This document shows positions 14,944 to 22,698 of a DNA stretch of 33,612 nt, piece by piece (the first letter of the stretch is position 1; the number at the start of each line of letters is the position of its first letter). Origin of the DNA: an uncultured bacterium (lineage in GTDB: Bacteria; Cloacimonadota; Cloacimonadia; Cloacimonadales; Cloacimonadaceae); contig CALGPA010000105.1 of NCBI GenBank assembly GCA_937960795.1, positions 1 to 33,612 of the forward strand, in the 5' to 3' direction. The notes under the pieces are model-generated. The model searched no databases. It was not told the origin of the DNA and saw only the letters and a list, made by a program, of their open reading frames with translations. A program made the position numbers and the translations under genes.

Positions 14944-15840
14944 CTATGTTTGCGCACTCAAATCTATGGCGCTTTTTCTGTCAACTACTTTTTTGGGGAT
15001 GCTCACGAGGATCATCGCCAAAAGAAGCAGCGCAGCGCCCACAAGCTTGCGAATACTAAGCTCTTCCGAAAGCATCAGATATCCTCCAAACAATGCAAAA
15101 ACTCCTTCCAGACACATTATCACAGCCGCCGGAGTGGGCTCAGCTTTTTGTTGCGCCTTAATCTGTAGAGTATAGGCGATCCCGACGCTGATCAAGCCCC
15201 CATAAAGAATTGGCCAGATAGCCTTTGAGATTCCGCTGATGAGATCCATCGAGATCCCCATCCCGGGCTGCGTCGCGCCTCGCCATATCACCGCCGCCAA
15301 GCCGGAAAGCAGAGCGCAAATGGCAAACTGATCAAATGCCAAAAGACCCGTGGGGTACAGCTTGCTATATCTATCCACGATCTGCACATGCCAGGCAAAA
15401 AACAGCGCGGATATGAGAACCAAAAGATTCCCTAAAGTGATTTGAAGATCGCCAAACTGATTGATCCAATATAGCCCCATCACGGCAATCACAATAGCCA
15501 CAGCTATTCTCTTCTGAACCTTCTGTCCTCGCCAGAGCCCGATCAAAGGGACAAAGAGCACATAGAGCCCAGTGATAAAGCCCGCACTTCCGGCTGTAGT
15601 GAAGATGATGCCAATCTGCTGCAGAGATGCTGCCACAAAGAGCACAATCCCGGGCAAAAGAATGACCCCGGAGCGCTTACGGAAGCTGCGAAATAGGGCA
15701 AAACGCACGAATAGCGCACCCAGAGCAAAACGGAGAGCATTAAAGCTAAAAGCATCAAGGCTCTCCATTCCCTTGCGCTGTGCCACAAAGGCAAAACCCC
15801 ATAGCGCAGCGGTCAAGAGCAGCAACAAAGATGATGTCAT
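14944..15840 (-). CDS. EamA/DMT-family transporter
   Basis: The 298-residue membrane protein contains two tandem EamA domains of five helices each (about 1-135 and 140-285), starting MTSSLLLLLTAALWGFAFVAQR and containing the repeat-typical AAVIMCLEGVFALFGGYLML segment. Members of this drug/metabolite superfamily export or import amino acids, nucleotides or small metabolites; the substrate cannot be read from sequence. The gene follows the solute-binding protein gene at 12 bases and is probably in the same operon. Confidence 0.9.
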   Translation of the reverse strand: MTSSLLLLLTAALWGFAFVAQRKGMESLDAFSFNALRFALGALFVRFALFRSFRKRSGVILLPGIVLFVAASLQQIGIIFTTAGSAGFITGLYVLFVPLIGLWRGQKVQKRIAVAIVIAVMGLYWINQFGDLQITLGNLLVLISALFFAWHVQIVDRYSKLYPTGLLAFDQFAICALLSGLAAVIWRGATQPGMGISMDLISGISKAIWPILYGGLISVGIAYTLQIKAQQKAEPTPAAVIMCLEGVFALFGGYLMLSEELSIRKLVGAALLLLAMILVSIPKKVVDRKSAIDLSAQT

Positions 15841-15852
15841 AAAGGCAGAAGT

Positions 15853-16593
15853 TTAATGATTAAACCATTTAGTTTTCAGCTCATCCAGGCTGCCATTTTC
15901 TTTGATCTTTTCAAAAGCATCCTGCCAGGCGTCTTTGACCTTGACGTCTGTCTTTTTGGATATCGCAATATAATAGTCTGAAGACAAAAGCTCATAGACG
16001 GGCGTCAGGCTATCCATATCCACACCTGCTTCACGGCACAAATCAGGCAAAGTGACATCGGTGAAGACCGCAAGATCTGCTTTTCCTTCCTTGAGAAGCT
16101 TGAGAGTATGCAGGGGATCCACCATGCTCAACAGGTTGCTAAACCTCTGTTCCACCAGATACTGCTCCGTAAACCAATTTGTAGTAGTCGCGATCGTGTC
16201 GACTTCCTTTGCGTCTTCCAAAGTCTCGATTCTCAGAGGATCAGCGCTTAGGCTATAAAGGCTTGCCACGTTTGAGCCCAACGGACCCACAAAGTAGAAG
16301 AGCTCTTCTCTTTCGGGAGTGCGGTCTATGGTATACAATACTATGTTCGCGTCCCGCAGCGCGGTCGAATATGCCGCGTCCCAGCTCAAAAGATGAATCT
16401 GATGATCCGTGCCCAATTCTTGCTGGATGGCGTGCACCACGTCGGTGCCAAAGCCGGTGATTTCGCCATCTTGAATAAAGCTCAAAGGAGGATAATTCTC
16501 TGTGAGAATACTCAGGGATCTGTCTCTTAGAAAGCATGTGCCAAGCCCGATAATCAGAAGTATGCCAAATGCGATCAAGATGATCTTTTTCAT
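15853..16593 (-). CDS. Periplasmic solute-binding protein, family 3
   Basis: The 246-residue protein has an N-terminal hydrophobic anchor or signal (MKKIILIAFGILLIIGLG; a Cys follows but the lipobox is not canonical) and one bilobal amino-acid-binding-type domain. Typical parts are SILTENYPPLSF at the start of lobe 1, ITGFGTDVVHAI, the hinge-region KEGKADLAVFTD, and the C-terminal YYIAISKKTD with the GSLDELKTKW helix. No permease or ATPase gene is nearby, so it is an orphan binding protein. Its start overlaps the methyltransferase gene by four bases (ATGA). Confidence 0.88.
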   Translation of the reverse strand: MKKIILIAFGILLIIGLGTCFLRDRSLSILTENYPPLSFIQDGEITGFGTDVVHAIQQELGTDHQIHLLSWDAAYSTALRDANIVLYTIDRTPEREELFYFVGPLGSNVASLYSLSADPLRIETLEDAKEVDTIATTTNWFTEQYLVEQRFSNLLSMVDPLHTLKLLKEGKADLAVFTDVTLPDLCREAGVDMDSLTPVYELLSSDYYIAISKKTDVKVKDAWQDAFEKIKENGSLDELKTKWFNH

Positions 16594-17759
16594 AAGTCTT
16601 TCCTTTTATTGATGTCTTTTGCGTGCTTCGTCTTCGGACGAATCACGATTTTGGCAAACCCGGTATCCAGGTCGCCGTTCTTTAGTGACTTGACTGAGTG
16701 CGCCCGCAGGCGCAGGTCTTTGACCAAATCCTTACTGCCACAGAGGATGTATGCGGTGCTCCCGGCACAGCTCTGCTTGAGAAAATCGCCTAAGTCATTA
16801 TACAATTTACTGATCGAATCTTTTTCTCCGAGCCTGACTCCATAGGGAGGATTTGTGATGATGGTTCCGCTGAAGATCTTGCGTGATCTCTCAAAATCTC
16901 CAACCTGCAAATCGATGTATTGCGCATGAGGCAGGATCTGCAGATTCTTCTGCGCGGCTGCGATGGCTTCGGGCTTGATGTCAGAGCCAAAGATCAGAGT
17001 CTCATCTGGGCGACGGATCATGGCATTTTCTTCATCTATTATTTGATCCCACAATCCTTGGTCAAATCCAGCTTGGAATCTGATCCGAGAATTGTCTCTG
17101 AGATATCCCGCGGGGATTCGGCAATAGTGCATATGCGCTTCTGCCAGGATGGTTCCACTGCCACACATCGGGTCATAGAGCGGCTCATCCCCTTCCCATC
17201 CGGAAAGCTTAACCATCGCCGCGGCAAGAGTTTCCTGCAAAGGTGCCTCCACGCTGTGTTGACGATATCCGCGCTTGTGCATACTCAGCCCCAAAAGATC
17301 AAGCGAGATCGTGGCTCGGTTTTCATGAATATGCAGATTAAAGAGGATCTTGGGATCTTTATTTGAATAGCTGGGACGCTCGCCATACTTGTCGCGAAAG
17401 CTATCGCATATGGCGTCTTTGAGGATCTGACTGCTATAAAGTGAGTGCCTGGTAAATGAATTGCTCACATTGCAATTGATCCCAAAGGTATCTGTCACAT
17501 CAAAGATGCTCGGCCAATCGATGTTTTTACGAGCTTGATTGTGTAGGTACTTGTTGCTATGGCAGCTAAAGCTGAGAATCGGCTGCAAGACCCTCTGGAC
17601 GAGCCGTGCACTATATAGGATACGATACAACACCGGTAGCTCAGCGGCAAAATCCAAGCCTCGTGAATGCTCATTTATCTGAGCCGCACCAAGTGACTCC
17701 AGTTCACCGGCAGCATGCTTTTCCAAGCTTCCGGCTACAACGGCAAAAAATCTCTGCAT
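16590..17759 (-). CDS. THUMP-domain class I RNA methyltransferase (RlmL N-half/YpsC-like)
   Basis: The 389-residue protein has an N-terminal THUMP-containing half (~1-160) for RNA binding and a SAM-dependent methyltransferase half with DPMCGSGTILAEAH (motif I), IFGSDIKPEAIAAAQKN, and the NPPYGVRLGE catalytic motif that marks N-methylation of a base. Length and architecture match the YpsC group and the first half of E. coli RlmL, which makes m2G in 23S rRNA; the second (RlmK) half is absent. The exact target is not fixed by sequence. It lies 12 bases after the acyl-CoA synthetase gene. Confidence 0.9.
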   Translation of the reverse strand: MQRFFAVVAGSLEKHAAGELESLGAAQINEHSRGLDFAAELPVLYRILYSARLVQRVLQPILSFSCHSNKYLHNQARKNIDWPSIFDVTDTFGINCNVSNSFTRHSLYSSQILKDAICDSFRDKYGERPSYSNKDPKILFNLHIHENRATISLDLLGLSMHKRGYRQHSVEAPLQETLAAAMVKLSGWEGDEPLYDPMCGSGTILAEAHMHYCRIPAGYLRDNSRIRFQAGFDQGLWDQIIDEENAMIRRPDETLIFGSDIKPEAIAAAQKNLQILPHAQYIDLQVGDFERSRKIFSGTIITNPPYGVRLGEKDSISKLYNDLGDFLKQSCAGSTAYILCGSKDLVKDLRLRAHSVKSLKNGDLDTGFAKIVIRPKTKHAKDINKRKDL

Positions 17760-17771
17760 CTATGTGTCTGC

Positions 17772-19409
17772 TTAGCTATATAGATAGCGTTTGATCTTTT
17801 GGGTTGGAGTTTTTTGGAAGGGCTCGCTCACAATATGGATCTTGATGATCCGGCTAAAGCTGGAAAGCAGTTTGTTAAGATCCTGTCTATTATCTTCCAT
17901 CAACTGAGGGATCTTGGATTCTGATATGTGATCTTTATCCAAGTTCTCAAAATCCGGATAGACCATAGCGTGAAGCTGATTATCCCGCTCGATCACCAAA
18001 CTTTCGCCCACATATGGCATGTTGTTGAGCTTTTGTTCCACCAACTCGGGATAGATGTTTTCCCCGCTGGGTCCCAGGATCATGTTTTTGCTGCGGCCGC
18101 GTATAAAGACATATCCGTCCTTGTCGATCGTGCCGATATCCCCGGTATGCAGCCATCCGTCTTTGAGCACTTCTTGGGTTCCTTCTTCAAACTTGTAATA
18201 TCCCTTAAAAAGCTGCTCTCCTTTTACTAAGATCTCTCCGGGCACATTTTCAGGATCATGAGAATCGATCTTGATAGTCAAAAACTTCACCTGCTTGCCG
18301 CTGGATTCAAATTTGTGATGTTGCCAATTTGCGTATGAGAGCAGCGGACCGCACTCCGTCATGCCATAGCCGATGGTGAAGGGGAAGCGGATCTTCTTCA
18401 TAAAGCTCTCCACCTCTGCATTCATGGGAGCTCCTCCGGTGATCAACTCGCGGATATTCCCGCCAAATGCCTGCATCAGCTTGGCACGAATCTTTTTGTA
18501 GATCACTCTGTTGAGCCCGGGGATCTTGAGCATCGCGCGCATCTTGGGACTCTCGATCGTAGGCTGAAGCTGCTTTTTATAGATCTTTTCGATGAGCAGG
18601 GGAACGGTCAGTACCACTTCCGGCTTCAGATCCTTCATCGCAGAGAGCAGAAGCTTGGGGGCGGGAATCTTGTCCAAGAAATTGATGTGATTTCCCCGAG
18701 TAAACGGGTAAAGAAAATCAAAGCTGCTCGCATAGGCGTGAGCAAGTGGGAGAAAGGCAAAGACTTTAGCGCCGACGCTGAAGAGTAGCTGCTCGCGTGC
18801 AACGATGATATTTGCCAAAAGACTCCGATGGGGGAGCATCACACCCTTGGAAAATCCAGTGGTTCCGCTAGTGTAGAGGATGGCGGCGATATCCTCATTG
18901 TCACAGACATCCTCAGCCTTAATGCCATCCTTGCCCAGCTTTGCGAAATCCGATTTCTCAAAAGCCGTAAAGCCGAGTTTATCAGGATCAAAGCTATCTC
19001 CTTCCGGCTTCAACTCATCGAGTGAAAAGATATGCTTAACCTTGCGCAATTGCTCTGTATCAATGCTCTCCAGCTTGTCTTTTGACATGAAAAGCAGGAC
19101 AGAGTCACTGTGGTTGATGATGTGCTGTGTGTCTTCTTCGGAAAAATTTGCCAGAATGGGGACGATCGTGCAGCCATAGGTGACCGCTGAGAGCCAGACC
19201 ACAGCCCAATTGCTGCAATTTTTGCCGGCTAAGGCCACCTTGTCGCCTTTTTTTAGATCTATCTTTGCAAAAAGATCGTGCATCCACATCACCCGTCTGC
19301 CTACATCAGAATAGTTTATGGCATCGCCGGGATAATTTGTAAAGGCCGGTAAATCCCAAAATTCTACGATTGAGTCGATAAGATAAGGAATCAACTTCTC
19401 TTTGATCAT
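17772..19409 (-). CDS. AMP-forming acyl-CoA synthetase (long-chain fatty-acid-CoA ligase-like)
   Basis: The 545-residue member of the ANL superfamily activates a carboxylic acid as acyl-AMP and transfers it to CoA. Visible motifs are YTSGTTGFSKGV (residues 179-190, the phosphate-binding A3 motif), GYGMTECGPLL (A5), LHTGDIGTIDKDGYVFIRGR (A7/A8), and the C-terminal catalytic Lys in TPTQKIKRYLYS. Length and the FLPLAHAYASSFDF segment resemble fatty-acyl-CoA ligases. The start ATG has AAGGAG at five bases. It is the first gene of the unit that ends at tRNA-Leu. Chain-length preference is not readable. Confidence 0.9.
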   Translation of the reverse strand: MIKEKLIPYLIDSIVEFWDLPAFTNYPGDAINYSDVGRRVMWMHDLFAKIDLKKGDKVALAGKNCSNWAVVWLSAVTYGCTIVPILANFSEEDTQHIINHSDSVLLFMSKDKLESIDTEQLRKVKHIFSLDELKPEGDSFDPDKLGFTAFEKSDFAKLGKDGIKAEDVCDNEDIAAILYTSGTTGFSKGVMLPHRSLLANIIVAREQLLFSVGAKVFAFLPLAHAYASSFDFLYPFTRGNHINFLDKIPAPKLLLSAMKDLKPEVVLTVPLLIEKIYKKQLQPTIESPKMRAMLKIPGLNRVIYKKIRAKLMQAFGGNIRELITGGAPMNAEVESFMKKIRFPFTIGYGMTECGPLLSYANWQHHKFESSGKQVKFLTIKIDSHDPENVPGEILVKGEQLFKGYYKFEEGTQEVLKDGWLHTGDIGTIDKDGYVFIRGRSKNMILGPSGENIYPELVEQKLNNMPYVGESLVIERDNQLHAMVYPDFENLDKDHISESKIPQLMEDNRQDLNKLLSSFSRIIKIHIVSEPFQKTPTQKIKRYLYS

Positions 19410-19626
19410 AAATACTCCTTGGCTGCTATGCGCAGATCTGCTAGTCGGATTTTTGTCTTATACGCTCGACGATCACTAGCCTCTAAGGCTTCCTGCACTT
19501 GTCAAGAAAAAAAGCTGAACACCGCTTTGTTTAAGCATATATATGTGACACGAATCATCGATAGTGAAGATGAAAATTCATACCAAGCACGCCAAGCTTC
19601 TGCTAATCTCACGAAATTTGCCCAAG

Positions 19627-19716
19627 CTAAGTGCTTGCAAAATAGGGGATCCTCATGCCTTGCTCACCGGTCGCTCACCGGTCGAGCGTGCAAGCGGTGA
19701 GAAAATAAGGACTTAG
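19627..19716 (-). repeat. ~90 bp dispersed element, copy 2
   Basis: Read on the minus strand it starts CTAAGTCCTTATTTT and ends TTTTGCAAGCACTTAG; the six outermost bases at both ends are exact inverted repeats (CTAAGT/ACTTAG), extended to ten with one mismatch. Internally an 11-base unit, CGACCGGTGAG, is directly duplicated. It differs from copy 3 (33417-33506) at roughly a dozen positions. The heptad array lies upstream of it in its own orientation, the same order as copy 1. Confidence 0.88.
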
Positions 19717-19742
19717 GCGATTTGCGGCTACGCCGAAAATCG

Positions 19743-19777
19743 AATGTACAATGTACGATTTACGATCTACGATCTAC
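19743..19777 (-). repeat. Heptad array C, five units
   Basis: Read on the minus strand the units are GTAGATC, GTAGATC, GTAAATC, GTACATT and GTACATT, flanked by TTAATT and CGATTTT. It is the same series as array B at 210-237 with the first unit doubled, so unit number varies between copies. Confidence 0.85.
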
Positions 19778-19828
19778 AATTAAGTGTCGCTGCGCACGTA
19801 TCTGACTTATCACTACCAACCCAAAACC

Positions 19829-19906
19829 AGTCATTCCGTTTCATCACTACCAGCACTACATTAGCCATTCCAAATCTTCAATACCAGCTAATATTAGTCA
19901 TTCCGG
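19829..19906. repeat. Tandem ~33-34 base repeat (AGTCATTCC...ACTACCAGC)
   Basis: AGTCATTCC at 19829, AGCCATTCC at 19863 and AGTCATTCC at 19896 are spaced 34 and 33 bases apart. The first two are followed at the same distance by a TC-ACTACCAGC or TC-AATACCAGC segment and an AT-rich spacer. A single related unit occurs at 33524-33559. The units are too few and too divergent for a CRISPR array. Confidence 0.6.
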
Positions 19907-19937
19907 AACACGTAGCTTAGCGGAGTGTATCCGGAAT
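19900..19937. repeat. Inverted repeat around ATTCCGGA
   Basis: ATTCCGGAACAC (19900-19911) pairs with GTGTATCCGGAAT (19925-19937) with one bulged base, giving a 12 bp stem and a 13-base loop. No U tract follows on either strand, so it is not a clear terminator. It is joined to the last unit of the ~33-base repeat. Confidence 0.55.
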
Positions 19938-20034
19938 CTAAAAATTTGTGCACGAATTTGCACTAATTATCACAAATATGCTGAGAAGGTCATTAGTTTT
20001 GAGGGGAGTGACGGATTGACGTTCTGCGTAGATA

Positions 20035-20097
20035 CAGAGCCCGTGTCGCCCACAAGGGGCATAAGGCTTTTTTTCCGTTCAGAACGAGGGGCCTCTG
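20035..20097. other. Segment with nested inverted repeats
   Basis: CAGAGCCC (20035-20042) can pair with GGGCCTCTG (20089-20097) with one bulge. Between them are GCCC-acaag-GGGC (20048-20060), a T7 run (20068-20074) and the palindrome CGTTCAGAACG (20076-20086). This could be a structured RNA, a decayed mobile element or a terminator; there is one copy in the window and I cannot assign it to a known RNA family. Confidence 0.35.
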
Positions 20098-20188
20098 CGC
20101 ATCTTAGCTATCCACTAGCGCCCAGTCCGGGGCCATATGGCAGGCCATTATGAGTCGTCCCTGTTTATCACACTTAGCTACATTAGCT

Positions 20189-21853
20189 CTAGCGCTTGGG
20201 CCTTCTTGGTCTTTTGCCAAAGGCGGGGACTATCATCTCCTTTTGTTTTCTGATCTCTGAAGGGGAGGGGATATGAATCGGTTTACCGCTTTCAAAGTCC
20301 AATCCGCTATAGTACATACAAGTGCTGATCGTCATCGGAGTCGGGGTGAATTCCTGCACTTGTTCCACCTTTATCTGATTTCTTATCAGCCAGTTTTTGA
20401 GGTGTTTGGCATCTTCCATGCTGCATCCGGGGTGTCCGATGATGATATAGGGGATGATTTGGCGCTTTATTCCTGCTTTATTTACTTCGTTAAAATACTC
20501 TTTGGAAAAGGCTTCAAAGCGGCTGATATCGGGCTTTCCCATCAGGCGAAGAACCTCCGGAGAGCTGTGTTCGGGAGCTAGCTTGAGTCTGCCTCCGGTG
20601 TATTTTTTGGCAATCAATGAAATGTAGCGCTTGGCTTCTAGAGCCATGTCGTGGCGGATGCCGCTGGCTATGAAGACATGCTTGATCTTTGGCAGTTGTG
20701 AAAGCTTCTCCAAAAGTGAGATCTGAGCGGAGTAGTCTATTACGAGATTTTGGCAGATATCAGGGTAAATGCAGCTGCGGCGTTTACATCCATCGGGGAA
20801 GGACAGCTTGCAATGGCTCATATACATATTGGCGCTGGGTCCGCCCACATCGCTGATGACGCCACTCATGGTTTTGGCTTCACAGATGATGGAATCCGGA
20901 TTGCGGGACTGGATCTTTTTGCCTTGGTGAACGGCGATGGCGCAAAAATTGCAACCGCCATAGCAGCCACGATGGGATGTGATGCTACTCTTGATCTGCT
21001 CCCACGCCGGGATGACCCTGTTTTGGTAGATCGGATGGGGAGCTCTCATGAAGGGCAAAGAGTAGATCTCGTCCATCTCGGTCGCGCTCAGCGGGGGAGA
21101 GGGGGGATTGTGCCGTATAAATCTGCCGCCATTTAGCTGATATAGGCTATCGGTCTGATGTTTGGCATAAAATGCTTTGTTCATCTCCCAAAAGGTCTTT
21201 TTATCAGAGCATTCATCTGCATCAGGAAGGCGAAAGTCTCCCGGAGATTGGGCGAAGCAAACGGTTCCGGGAAGCTCCTGCAAATCAGAGATATCAGAGC
21301 CCTCATCGAGCTTTTTAGCAAGCTCGAGGATAGATCTCTCAGCCATGCCATAGATGAGCAAATCAGCTTTGCTATCTGACAGAATGCTGTTGCGAATCTT
21401 GTTTTGCCAAAAGTCATAATGTGCGATGCGTCTCAAGGAAGCTTCGATGCCGCCGATGATCACGGGACTGCCTTTGAAAAGGCGGCGAACGATGTTTGTG
21501 TAGATCATCACAGCACGATCAGGGCGCAATCCGCTTTTAGCATCGGGAGAATAGGCGTCGTCATTGCGGCGCTTGCGCTGTGCTGTATAGTGATTTACCA
21601 TAGAATCCATGTTGCCGCTGCTGATTCCGAAAAACAGTCGCGGACGCCCCAGAGCCAGGAAGTCCTCATCCTGCTTCCAATCCGGTTGTGCTATGATCCC
21701 CACATTGTATCCGGCATGCTCCAAGACGCGAGCCAAGAGCGCAGTGCCAAAGGAAGGGTGATCGATGTAAGCATCTCCGGAAATGAGGATGATGTCCGGC
21801 TCAGTCCAGTTTCTAGCGGCGAGATCTGCCTTGTTGATGGGGAAGAATGGCAT
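20189..21853 (-). CDS. YgiQ-family radical SAM protein (UPF0313)
   Basis: The 554-residue protein has an N-terminal B12-binding-like domain (LISGDAYIDHPSFGTALLAR, typical of the YgiQ family) and a radical SAM domain with the cluster motif Cys297-x3-Cys301-x2-Cys304 (GCYGGCNFCAIAVHQGK). Several further conserved Cys residues lie in CKRRSCIYPDIC, and RLKLAPEHSS and a terminal basic tail (GKRPRRPKR) follow. The family is widespread but its reaction is unknown. It is shorter than E. coli YgiQ (over 700 residues). No strong ribosome binding site precedes the ATG; the gene follows the cold-shock gene and its weak terminator. Confidence 0.92.
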   Translation of the reverse strand: MPFFPINKADLAARNWTEPDIILISGDAYIDHPSFGTALLARVLEHAGYNVGIIAQPDWKQDEDFLALGRPRLFFGISSGNMDSMVNHYTAQRKRRNDDAYSPDAKSGLRPDRAVMIYTNIVRRLFKGSPVIIGGIEASLRRIAHYDFWQNKIRNSILSDSKADLLIYGMAERSILELAKKLDEGSDISDLQELPGTVCFAQSPGDFRLPDADECSDKKTFWEMNKAFYAKHQTDSLYQLNGGRFIRHNPPSPPLSATEMDEIYSLPFMRAPHPIYQNRVIPAWEQIKSSITSHRGCYGGCNFCAIAVHQGKKIQSRNPDSIICEAKTMSGVISDVGGPSANMYMSHCKLSFPDGCKRRSCIYPDICQNLVIDYSAQISLLEKLSQLPKIKHVFIASGIRHDMALEAKRYISLIAKKYTGGRLKLAPEHSSPEVLRLMGKPDISRFEAFSKEYFNEVNKAGIKRQIIPYIIIGHPGCSMEDAKHLKNWLIRNQIKVEQVQEFTPTPMTISTCMYYSGLDFESGKPIHIPSPSEIRKQKEMIVPAFGKRPRRPKR

Positions 21854-21860
21854 TCTATGA

Positions 21861-21890
21861 TATAGTAAAGGGCGCTAGCAAGTAGCGCCC
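21861..21890 (-). terminator. Probable terminator after the cold-shock gene
   Basis: A perfect 8 bp stem, GGGCGCTA/TAGCGCCC (21870-21877 and 21883-21890), has a five-base loop. On the minus strand it is followed by TTTACTATA, an imperfect U tract. It lies 20 bases after the cold-shock stop and just before the YgiQ-family start, so partial readthrough into that gene is likely. Confidence 0.6.
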
Positions 21891-21910
21891 GAAATCAGAA
21901 TGAGGCAGGC

Positions 21911-22123
21911 TCAGGGATTGATCCGAATGATGTTGATTGCCTGAATGCCTTTCTCGGTTTCCATAAGATCAAATGTGACTATCTCATCCTGCTCGAGAAC
22001 CTTGAGCTCCCGGGGCGAATTTGTCACGATGGACTTCCAATGAACAAAGTACTCTTTGCTGTCTTCGGTAATAATAAAGCCGTAGCCTTTATTTTTATTA
22101 AACCACTTCACTTTTCCTTGCAT
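21911..22123 (-). CDS. Cold-shock domain protein
   Basis: From MQGKVKWFNKNKGYGFI (ATG 22123, AGAGG six bases upstream) the product is 70 residues, one cold-shock domain with RNP1 (KGYGFI) and an RNP2-like EYFVHW. An in-frame extension upstream is not conserved in this family and is not used. The protein binds single-stranded RNA or DNA and may act as an RNA chaperone. The RNP2 motif reads FVHW where FVHF or FVHI is usual, and the loop IVTNSPRELK replaces the common GFKTL segment, so it is a somewhat divergent member. Confidence 0.93.
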   Translation of the reverse strand: MQGKVKWFNKNKGYGFIITEDSKEYFVHWKSIVTNSPRELKVLEQDEIVTFDLMETEKGIQAINIIRINP

Positions 22124-22151
22124 AAGAACCTCTTTTAGATAGGATGTACCA

Positions 22152-22179
22152 AGTTTAGGTGATGCTGAAAATACGTCAA
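22152..22179 (-). promoter_or_regulatory. Putative promoter of the cold-shock gene
   Basis: TTGACG (22179-22174), 16 bases, then TAAACT (22157-22152) on the minus strand. The hexamers match the consensus at five and four of six positions. The start codon follows after about 28 bases. Confidence 0.45.
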
Positions 22180-22272
22180 CCAATATTTTAGGGAAACTAG
22201 TGAAATCTTGCGGTTGTGGAAATTCCTACTCAGAACAGCTGTGATGAATCGCGGATTTTGCATCCTTTTTGC

Positions 22273-22300
22273 TTGACTATTATGATCAGATCCAGATACT
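22273..22300 (+). promoter_or_regulatory. Putative promoter of the response-regulator operon
   Basis: TTGACT (22273-22278), 16 bases, then GATACT (22295-22300), matching consensus at five and four of six positions. It is divergent from the cold-shock promoter and 35 bases before the response-regulator ATG. Confidence 0.45.
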
Positions 22301-22335
22301 GCCTCAAATGGTAAAAATCTAAAGTGAGGTTGCGC

Positions 22336-22698
22336 ATGAAAGCTAGGATATTGCTCGTGGATGACGATCGTCTTTTACGTGAAGTCATCGGTGACTTTTT
22401 AGTTTTTAATGGCTATGTAGTTGATATGGCTGAAAATGCGGAACAAGCTTTGGAGAAGTTTGGTCCCGATAGCTATGATTTGGCGCTGATAGATTTTGTG
22501 ATGCCGGGGATGAATGGACTTGAGCTGATGAAAGAGCTTATGAAAAAGGATCCTCATCTTTTTTGCCTGATTATGACCGGCTATCCCACGATTGACAGTG
22601 CCTACAAGTCTATGGTAGACGGCGCTTCGGATTATATCATCAAGCCCTTCCAGCTCAGTGAATTGCTGGCTGCCATCAAACAACATCTGGATAAATGA
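22336..22698 (+). CDS. Single-domain response regulator
   Basis: The ATG at 22336 has GAGG seven bases upstream; an in-frame GTG at 22324 overlaps that site and is less likely. The 120-residue receiver domain has the acidic pocket DDD (residues 9-11), phospho-acceptor Asp53 in LALIDFVMPGMNG, Thr81 (LIMTGYPT) and Lys103 in IIKPF. There is no output domain, so it must act by protein contact, like CheY or Spo0F. No histidine kinase is in the window. Its stop overlaps the next start in ATGA. Confidence 0.95.
   Translation: MKARILLVDDDRLLREVIGDFLVFNGYVVDMAENAEQALEKFGPDSYDLALIDFVMPGMNGLELMKELMKKDPHLFCLIMTGYPTIDSAYKSMVDGASDYIIKPFQLSELLAAIKQHLDK

Larger units (their letters stand above)
19410..20188. 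other. Gene-free repeat island
   Basis: This 779-base stretch has no credible gene. In order it holds the 5' flank of the acyl-CoA synthetase gene, an inverted copy of the ~90 bp element (19627-19716), a five-unit heptad array (19743-19777), two full units and the start of a third of a ~33-base tandem repeat (19829-19906), a hairpin (19900-19937), and a segment able to fold into a multi-stem structure (20035-20097). Open frames that cross it are short and lack ribosome binding sites. Confidence 0.8.

Noticed and set aside
19419..19700. A 93-codon open frame in the repeat island
   Set aside because: It translates the inverted ~90 bp element, has no ribosome binding site, and overlaps the acyl-CoA synthetase 5' flank.
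19829..19906. CRISPR-like repeat with ~33 base period
   Set aside because: The units are contiguous and diverged along their whole length, only two are complete, and there are no unique spacers.
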